Source: CBDEFX01 sp965237635
GTDB taxonomy: Bacteria > Chloroflexota > Dehalococcoidia > Lucifugimonadales > CAUZJF01
DNA: 64,000 nt
Assembly: GCA_965237635.1 (NCBI GenBank)
Contig: CBDEFX010000002.1
Location: 1-64,000, forward strand
Direction: 5' to 3'
Part shown: positions 58,425-64,000 of the stretch, piece after piece
Numbering within the stretch: position 1 is the stretch's first letter
How the letters are laid out: each line of letters starts with the position of its first letter
Program-made: the position numbers and the translations under genes
Notes under the pieces: generated by a model
What the model was told of the DNA's origin: nothing
Seen by the model: only the letters and a program-made list of their open reading frames with translations
Database searches by the model: none

Positions 58425-61010
58425 ATGAAACTGAACCCGATCAAATGGCTGCTGAACGACGAGGACAAAAAGCCCCCGATCCTGCTGGCGGTGACGCCGC
58501 CCCGGACCGGGGAGCGCACCCTGCTGGGCGTGGAGAACATGCTCGGCTCCATCGCCGTCCCCGAACCCTTCTCCCTGGAGCTTGCGGGCGACGCCGACGG
58601 CGTGACCCTCTTGGCCCGCTGCCTGGACGACCAGGTGGTGCGCGGCCAGATCGCCGCCCGCTACCCCCAGGCCCAGATACAGGAGGTGCCGGCCGAGGAC
58701 GACCCGCTGCGGCTGGGCGAGGACGAGCAGGCGTGGTCGATGACGCTGCGGGCCGACGGCCCCGAGTACGTCCCCCTGCGCACCTTCCGCGACGACGACC
58801 TGCTCGACCCCGGCTCCGACCCGCTGATCGCCCTCATGGGCGCGCTGTCGAACCTCAACGAGGGGGAGCGCGTCGTGGCGCGGCTGCTGCTGCGCTCCCT
58901 GGGACCCGACTGGTCGGAGGCCCATCTCGAAAAGGCCCACAAGCGGCCCGTCGAGGAGCGGCGGGACCCCTCCTACACCTACCAGACCAAGCCCCTTCAG
59001 ACCGACGGCGTGACGATGGCCGTCCTGGGGGTGGCGGCCCTGGCCGCCGTCAAGGGCTATCTGTGGGTGCAGGCGGGGGAGACCTGGAAGGCCGTGCTGC
59101 TGGGCGCGGGCGTCGCCCTGGCCCTGGGCGTCGGCGGCTGGGCCTGGCACCGCTTCAAGAAGGCCCGCTCCCGCGTCCACGACCCGCTCCTCATCAAGGA
59201 GAAGGTCTCCCGCATCGCCTTCGACGCCGAGCTTGAGGTGACGGCGGTCCTGCCCGCCGACACGGGACCGCGGCGCGCCAGGGAGCTTCTGGGGACGGTG
59301 GCGGCCGCCTACCGCCACTACGACAACCCCGCAGGGGCGCGGTTCAAGACGGGAAAGGTGCGCCCCGCCGTCCCCGACCCGGAGATGCTGCACCCCGCAG
59401 GCCCCGGATTCTTTGGCAAGCGCAGCGTCATGGGAGTCCGCGAGGCGGCCTGCCTCTGGCACCCGCCTGGAGCGCGGGACGAGACGCCCCTGGTGGCCCG
59501 CGCCGGGGCGAAGGTGCTGCTGCCCACGGCCCGCAGCGTCAGCGGCGGCGCCCACGTCGGCGACACCACCACCGGAACGCCCCGGAAGATTCACTTCCCC
59601 GGCGACCTGCTCCGGCGGCACCACCTCTACGTCGCCCGCACCCGCATGGGCAAGTCCACCCTCATGCACCACATCGTCGCCCACAAGATGCGCGAGAAGG
59701 CGGCGGGCAGGGACAACGACGCCATCGTCGTCGTCGATCCCCACGCCGACCTGGTGGGCGGCCTGCTGGAGCACGTCCCCCCGGAGATCGCCGACCGGGT
59801 GCGCCTCATCGACCTGGCCGACGAGCGGGGAGCGCCCGGCGTCAACCTGCTGGACACCCGCATCTTCGCCGACCGGGACCGCACCGCCGACTCGGTGGTG
59901 CGCGTCGCCAAGGGCCTGTGGGAGCAGTGGGGGCCGAGGATGCAGTCCATCCTCGAACAGACCGTCAAGACCCTCCACGAGGCCAACGAGTGCAGGGACG
60001 CGGGCGAGCAGTACACCATCCTCGACGGGCTGCGCATCCTCTCGGACGACGACTTCCGCTCGGAGGTGCTGGAGATGGTCTCCGACCCCTACCTGCTCCA
60101 GTGGTGGGCCAGGGACTTCGGGAACTGGCGGCGCGAGACCCGCGCCGACGCCCTGGCCCCGGTGCAGACCCGCCTCTCCTACTACGCCTCCTCCAAGCGG
60201 GCGCGGGCCGTCTTGGGCCAGTCCCGCTCCACCATCGACATGCGCCGGGTCATCCGGGAGGGCGGCATCCTGCTGGTGTCCACCGCCCAGGGCACGGCGG
60301 GAAGGGACGTGGCCGCCCTGGTGGGCGCGTCCCTCCTCAACCTGGTGGACGCCGTGATACGGGAGCAGGGCAGCCTGCCCTTCGAGCAGCGGCGGGGCGC
60401 GCTGGTCGTCGTGGACGAGATGCAGTCGATGCCCGGCGTCGATTACGAGTCGATGCTGAGCGAGCTTGGGAAGTTCGGCGCGTCCTTCATCCTCGCCACC
60501 CAGAGCCTCGCCAAGCTGGACGACCTCTCCCGCACCATGCGCGACACCCTGCTCGCCAACGTGGGATGCCTCGCCGTCTTCCAGGTGGCCGGGAACGACG
60601 CAAGGCAGCTCGTGTGGGAGCTGGGCAAGGAGCGGGTGACCGAGGACGACATCACGTCGCTGCCGGTCCACCAGTGCTACGTCCGCGCCACCGTGGGAAC
60701 GGAGCGGATGGACGCCTTCTCCATGAAGGTCGCCAAGCCGGAGCGGGGAGACGCCGACACCGCCGAGCGCATCCGCGCCGACGCCCTGAGCTACCTCACG
60801 GCGGCCAAGGACATGGCCGAGCGGGACGCGGGGCTGCAAGACCTGGTGGACAAGTACCGCAGCGAGATGGAGAGGCTCAGGAAGGGCCAGGCCCCGGAGA
60901 CGGAGGGCGGCGAATCCCAGGAGGCGGCCCGGCGCAAGCAGCGCACCAAGCGCGACCAGAACCCCGGAGCCGACCAGCCGCAGGCGACGGATGAGGAGCC
61001 CCAGGAATGA
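58425..61010 (+). CDS. Conjugative coupling ATPase (TraD/VirD4-like)
   Basis: The 861-residue protein has an N-terminal soluble part, two membrane helices (TMAVLGVAALAAVKGYLWV and VLLGAGVALALGVGGWAW), then the motor: LYVARTRMGKSTLMHHIVAH (Walker A, about residue 406), IVVVDPHADLVGGLLEHVPP, GVNLLDTRIF and LVVVDEMQSMPG (Walker B), with LATQSLAKLDDLSRTMRDTL. It delivers DNA to the channel. A fragment of a near-identical gene lies at 16195-16503. It overlaps the next gene by ATGA. Confidence 0.88.
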   Translation: MKLNPIKWLLNDEDKKPPILLAVTPPRTGERTLLGVENMLGSIAVPEPFSLELAGDADGVTLLARCLDDQVVRGQIAARYPQAQIQEVPAEDDPLRLGEDEQAWSMTLRADGPEYVPLRTFRDDDLLDPGSDPLIALMGALSNLNEGERVVARLLLRSLGPDWSEAHLEKAHKRPVEERRDPSYTYQTKPLQTDGVTMAVLGVAALAAVKGYLWVQAGETWKAVLLGAGVALALGVGGWAWHRFKKARSRVHDPLLIKEKVSRIAFDAELEVTAVLPADTGPRRARELLGTVAAAYRHYDNPAGARFKTGKVRPAVPDPEMLHPAGPGFFGKRSVMGVREAACLWHPPGARDETPLVARAGAKVLLPTARSVSGGAHVGDTTTGTPRKIHFPGDLLRRHHLYVARTRMGKSTLMHHIVAHKMREKAAGRDNDAIVVVDPHADLVGGLLEHVPPEIADRVRLIDLADERGAPGVNLLDTRIFADRDRTADSVVRVAKGLWEQWGPRMQSILEQTVKTLHEANECRDAGEQYTILDGLRILSDDDFRSEVLEMVSDPYLLQWWARDFGNWRRETRADALAPVQTRLSYYASSKRARAVLGQSRSTIDMRRVIREGGILLVSTAQGTAGRDVAALVGASLLNLVDAVIREQGSLPFEQRRGALVVVDEMQSMPGVDYESMLSELGKFGASFILATQSLAKLDDLSRTMRDTLLANVGCLAVFQVAGNDARQLVWELGKERVTEDDITSLPVHQCYVRATVGTERMDAFSMKVAKPERGDADTAERIRADALSYLTAAKDMAERDAGLQDLVDKYRSEMERLRKGQAPETEGGESQEAARRKQRTKRDQNPGADQPQATDEEPQE

Positions 61011-62707
61011 GGCCCGTGGACGGCGAGCTGCTGCGGCTCCTGGCCGACATGCCCTTCCTTGACCGGCTGGATATGGTCGCCGTCTCCGGCTGGTCCAGGG
61101 GCGGGGTCTACAGGGCCGTCCCCGGGCTGGAGGACGCCGGGCTCATCGCCTCCGTCCCCCACGGGACCGAGCTGGTCACCCCGACCCGCAGGTTCCACCT
61201 CACCGCCGCAGGGCTGCGCCGGCTGGCCCATGCCCGGAACGCCTCCCCCGTATCAAGTACGGGGCAAGCTCTGGAGGACTTGCTCCGCGACCTCCCCGTC
61301 TCCGCCCGGTGGCGGCGCGTCCTGCTGGAACGCCTCGACGCCGTGGCCGTCGTCTACCGCCTCGCCTCCGCCATATCGAACACGGCCTACCCCATCCGTT
61401 TCCGCTGGTACCGAGCCATGCCGATGGACGCGGCCATAGAACTCTCCGGCGGGCGCACCATCGGCATCGTCCGGCAGGGGCCGACCACCGATAGGACGGG
61501 CTTCTCCAAGCGGCTCTGGCGGCTCACCCAGGGGCCGCAGCCCGGAGCCGTCCTGCTGCTCGCCCCCGACGAGGTGCGGCTGCGCCACGCCCGCAGGCGG
61601 CTCTCCCAGACCCCCGCCGAGACGCTCTTCGCCCTGGAGCGGGAGGCGGCCGCTGCGTCCCCGGACGACCCCGTGTGGCGGCTGCGCTCCGTCAACGCCG
61701 CCGTCAGCCTGCGGGCCGTCATAGACCGCATGGACCGCAGAGGCGCTTTTCCCGCCGAGCGGCCCCTGGCGCGGGTCTCCCTTCCCCCGGACATCGACGA
61801 GCACTCTCCGGGAGGCGACGTGCCCGACTATCTGCTGCCCGCCCTGCTCAGGCCCGCCGAGAAGCGCGCCCTCGACCTGCTCTCCGACTGGCCCTGGCTC
61901 GGCCTGCAAGACCTGGCCGGACTGCTGGGGGTATCCCGCCCGCGGGCGTCCCAGCTCATCGCCGCCCTGGAGGGGTTCGGCCTGGCCGTCCGCTCCCCCG
62001 CCTCGGGACGCCGCCTGGCCCTCACCGACCTGGGGCTGGCGATGCTGGCCCGCCGGGACCGCACCGCCGTGGGCGGGGCCAGGAAGCGGTGGAGCGCCGC
62101 TCCCCTCGACGCCGGGGACTGGCGCAACGTCTCCGGCAGGCGCAGCCGACAGCTCCTGCGCGACATGGGGCACACCACCGCCGTCCACGGCTTCATCGCC
62201 GCCCTGGCGACCCAGGCCCGCGACCTGGGCTGGGAGATCGACCAGCTCGACCCGCCCATCAGAGCCTCCCGCTACTTCCGGCACTTCGGCGGCAGGCGCT
62301 CGGTGCAACCCGACGCCTTCGGCATCCTGCGGCGGGGCGACGCCGCCTGGCCCTTCTTCCTTGAGTGGGAGCGCCGCGCCGTCCGCCCCGTCACCATGAC
62401 GGAGCGGCTGGCCCCCTACCTGCGCTACTACTCCTCGCCCCGGCCCACCGACGACCACGGCGCACGGCCCGCCGTCCTCGTGGTCTTCCACGAAGACCTG
62501 GCGGCCACCCACTTCCTGCGCGTGGCCCTTGAGGAGATGGTGCGGACCAGGACGTCCCTTCCCCTGCTGGTCTCCCACCGGGGCCTGCTGGAAGACGAGG
62601 GGCCGCTGGGACGGGCCTGGCTCGCCCCAGGCGGTGGCTTCGAGCCGGACTTCCCCCTGCCGCAGCCCGCCGCACCCCAACCCAAGACGGGAGAGCGCAG
62701 ACCATGA
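61007..62707 (+). CDS. Replication-relaxation family protein
   Basis: The 566-residue protein starts with a winged-helix repeat (LLADMPFLDRLDMVAVSGWS, RGGVYRAVPGLEDAGLI, FHLTAAGLRRLAHA). It has a second one (DWPWLGLQDLAGLLGVSRPR, ASQLIAALEGFGLAVRSPAS) and ends in a region with DAFGILRRGDAAWPFFLEWE, a nuclease-like E-x-E stretch. This fits the Replic_Relax family of actinobacterial and Chloroflexota elements, believed to start replication or transfer. A dispersed palindrome (61246-61270) adds SPVSSTGQAL near residue 83. No other relaxase is visible. Confidence 0.8.
   Translation: MRPVDGELLRLLADMPFLDRLDMVAVSGWSRGGVYRAVPGLEDAGLIASVPHGTELVTPTRRFHLTAAGLRRLAHARNASPVSSTGQALEDLLRDLPVSARWRRVLLERLDAVAVVYRLASAISNTAYPIRFRWYRAMPMDAAIELSGGRTIGIVRQGPTTDRTGFSKRLWRLTQGPQPGAVLLLAPDEVRLRHARRRLSQTPAETLFALEREAAAASPDDPVWRLRSVNAAVSLRAVIDRMDRRGAFPAERPLARVSLPPDIDEHSPGGDVPDYLLPALLRPAEKRALDLLSDWPWLGLQDLAGLLGVSRPRASQLIAALEGFGLAVRSPASGRRLALTDLGLAMLARRDRTAVGGARKRWSAAPLDAGDWRNVSGRRSRQLLRDMGHTTAVHGFIAALATQARDLGWEIDQLDPPIRASRYFRHFGGRRSVQPDAFGILRRGDAAWPFFLEWERRAVRPVTMTERLAPYLRYYSSPRPTDDHGARPAVLVVFHEDLAATHFLRVALEEMVRTRTSLPLLVSHRGLLEDEGPLGRAWLAPGGGFEPDFPLPQPAAPQPKTGERRP
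61246..61270. repeat. In-gene palindromic repeat, copy 4
   Basis: CCCCGTA-TCAAG-TACGGGG followed by CAAGCT, in frame in the replication-relaxation gene, encoding PVSSTGQA. Same family as 36278, 41651 and 44308. Confidence 0.7.
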
Positions 62708-63462
62708 GGCTGTACTACATCGACGAGTCCGAGGGTCCCCGATGCTACGTCCGCTCCGCCCTGGGCGTGGACGCCGAGCGGTGGAACGACCTCCACCGCC
62801 GCGTCCGCGACTGGCGGCTCGAGCTGCAAGACCGCTACGCCGTCCCCACCGGACGGGAGCTTCACGCCTGCGACCTGCTGGCCGGTCGGGGCAAGCTGGC
62901 CCGCGAGGGCGGCGTAGACCGGAGGCTCGCCCCGGAGCAGGGAGCCGAGATATTCACCGCCGGGCTGCGCGTCATCGAGGACGCCGCCCGCACCATCGGC
63001 GGCGTCGAGATCGTCAACGTCTGCCTCCGCAAGCCCGACGTCATGGGCTACGAGCGGGCCAGCCTCGACCGGCTGCTCAACCGCATCAACACGTCGGTCG
63101 CATCCGCCAACCGCCACGCCTTCCTCATCTTCGACGAGGGCAGCGAGGAGATGACTACCCGCCTCTACCGCAGGCTCAGGAGCCGCAACCCCGTCCCCAG
63201 CCGCTACGAGGCGTGGGAGGACGGCGAGCGGACCAAGGACATCCCCATAGAGAGGGTCATCGGTGGCCCCGCCTTCCGAAGCTCCCACTCCGACCACCTG
63301 CTACAGATGGCCGACCTCATCGCCCACGCCCTCCTCAAGCAGGAGGAGGAGCCGTCGCCCAGGGTGGAGCGACTGGGCATCGCACAAGCCTTCTCCACCC
63401 TCGACCGCGCCCTCAACCGCAGGGCCGCAAGGCGAGACCCCCAGGGAGTGGTCAGGCGGTGA
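62704..63462 (+). CDS. DUF3800 protein
   Basis: The 252-residue protein starts MRLYYIDESEGPRCYVRSAL, has GVEIVNVCLRKPD, ASANRHAFLIFDEGSEEMTT and closes SSHSDHLLQMADLIAHALLK. These are the Y-x-D-E-S start, D-E-x-x-x and Q-x-A-D-L motifs of DUF3800, an RNase H-like fold. It overlaps the previous gene by ATGA and ends the operon. Its task on mobile elements is unknown. Confidence 0.9.
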   Translation: MRLYYIDESEGPRCYVRSALGVDAERWNDLHRRVRDWRLELQDRYAVPTGRELHACDLLAGRGKLAREGGVDRRLAPEQGAEIFTAGLRVIEDAARTIGGVEIVNVCLRKPDVMGYERASLDRLLNRINTSVASANRHAFLIFDEGSEEMTTRLYRRLRSRNPVPSRYEAWEDGERTKDIPIERVIGGPAFRSSHSDHLLQMADLIAHALLKQEEEPSPRVERLGIAQAFSTLDRALNRRAARRDPQGVVRR

Positions 63463-63510
63463 GGAGGCAGGGAAGGGCGGCGGCGGGTACATGCACCCGG
63501 CCCCGCGCCC

Positions 63511-63801
63511 CTACTCCTCCGTCCCGCCATCCAGACCCGCGTCGCCATAGAGCATCAGGTCGAAGCCGCCGGGAATGCCGCGCGCCAGCGTCATAATGCC
63601 CCAGTAGCTTCCCCCGGAGGGCGTCCCCCCGTTGAGCCACTTCTGCACGGTGCGCTCCGTTACGCCGAATAGCCTGGCCAGGTCCTGCCGCGACAGGTCG
63701 GCCATCGCCATCAACCGTTTCAGCCGCTCCCCGAAGTCCTCGGGAAAGGGCGGCCCTCCTCGGCCCTTCTCGGCGCTCCCTTCACGTCCTTCGACGGCCA
63801 T
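63511..63801 (-). CDS. XRE-type HTH protein
   Basis: From ATG 63801 (GGAGGG upstream) the 96-residue protein has DFGERLKRLMAMADLSRQDL, ARLFGVTERTVQKWLNG and YWGIMTLARGIPGGFDLMLY, an XRE/Cro HTH with a short C-terminal extension. It converges with the transfer operon and may be a regulator. Nothing else is evident up to 64,000. Confidence 0.8.
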   Translation of the reverse strand: MAVEGREGSAEKGRGGPPFPEDFGERLKRLMAMADLSRQDLARLFGVTERTVQKWLNGGTPSGGSYWGIMTLARGIPGGFDLMLYGDAGLDGGTEE

Positions 63802-64000
63802 GTTGTCCCTCCTCATTCGGTGGTTTCCGGTTGCCTCCTCGTCCCAAACCCGGTTTGCGGAGCTTCCATAGAACGGGCATCAGACCGCTCCAGACCCAAC
63901 GATACACTATGGGCGACCCCCCTCCAAGACGAAGCGGCGGCCCCAGGCGCAGACAGTCCCCCAACGGCAGAAAGCAAGAAGGCCGGGCGGGATAACCCGC

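Noticed and set aside
58143..60839. Minus-strand open frame of 898 codons opposite the coupling ATPase
   Set aside because: Shadow of the GC-rich plus-strand gene. It has no family pattern, while the plus strand has clear Walker motifs.

Overview
The window is a mosaic of two parts that differ in base composition. Positions 1 to about 32,300 are a moderate-GC defence and accessory region. From about 35,000 to 64,000 lies the very GC-rich backbone of an integrative conjugative element (ICE) or conjugative plasmid. My best guess for the host is an uncultured Chloroflexota, possibly Dehalococcoidia. The transfer genes (PrgI-like, TrbL/VirB6-like, VirB4, coupling ATPase, replication-relaxation protein) form a minimal set without outer-membrane parts, as expected of a monoderm. 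Short palindromes are also embedded inside coding sequences. No rRNA, tRNA, CRISPR array or core chromosomal operon is present to test this.

Layout, left to right. 1-211: frameshifted tail of an epimerase-like gene. 415-8,029: restriction/repair-like operon of a small HTH protein, C5-cytosine methyltransferase, UvrD-type helicase fused to a Cas4/AddB-like nuclease, Vsr nickase and HNH nuclease, followed by a GHKL (MORC/MutL-like) ATPase. 8,126-10,623: IS21 element. 10,858-16,052: PIN toxin-antitoxin pair, a hypothetical gene, the DUF5131-TcmP pair, remnants of a PLD protein and an HTH protein, a PGN_0703-like nuclease and a small gene. 16,195-16,647: scraps of the ICE coupling ATPase and a response regulator. 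16,853-31,433: a nearly continuous minus-strand defence run. Read in transcription order it holds an HTH gene, a PLD-nuclease/helicase, a type ISP-like methylase, two poorly known genes, a toxin-antitoxin cluster, and a four-gene unit of CD-NTase, DprA/SLOG protein, PD-(D/E)XK nuclease and Ski2-like helicase. 32,200-35,600: a junkyard with the 3' scrap of the ICE helicase, a deleted IS1380 element, IS256, an XRE gene and a leucine-rich-repeat scrap.

From 36,006 to 51,524 the ICE maintenance genes run on the minus strand: helicase, N6-methylase-like protein, RadC, SSB, DUF2958, RecB/Cas4-like exonuclease, TSCPD protein, DUF7007, Rad52-type annealing protein, primase and a coiled-coil regulator. 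Most are separated by GC-rich terminator-like hairpins. An IS110 element interrupts this stretch at about 39.9-41.0 kb. From 51,965 to 63,462 the transfer operon runs on the plus strand. A 36-bp perfect palindrome sits in the divergent intergenic region between the two blocks.

The most promising candidate for something new is the operon at 16,853-22,107. It joins a signalling nucleotidyltransferase and a nucleotide-binding SLOG/DprA protein to a nuclease-helicase pair that resembles Hachiman. The first operon (415-8,029) and the palindromic repeats embedded in coding sequence are the next most interesting.
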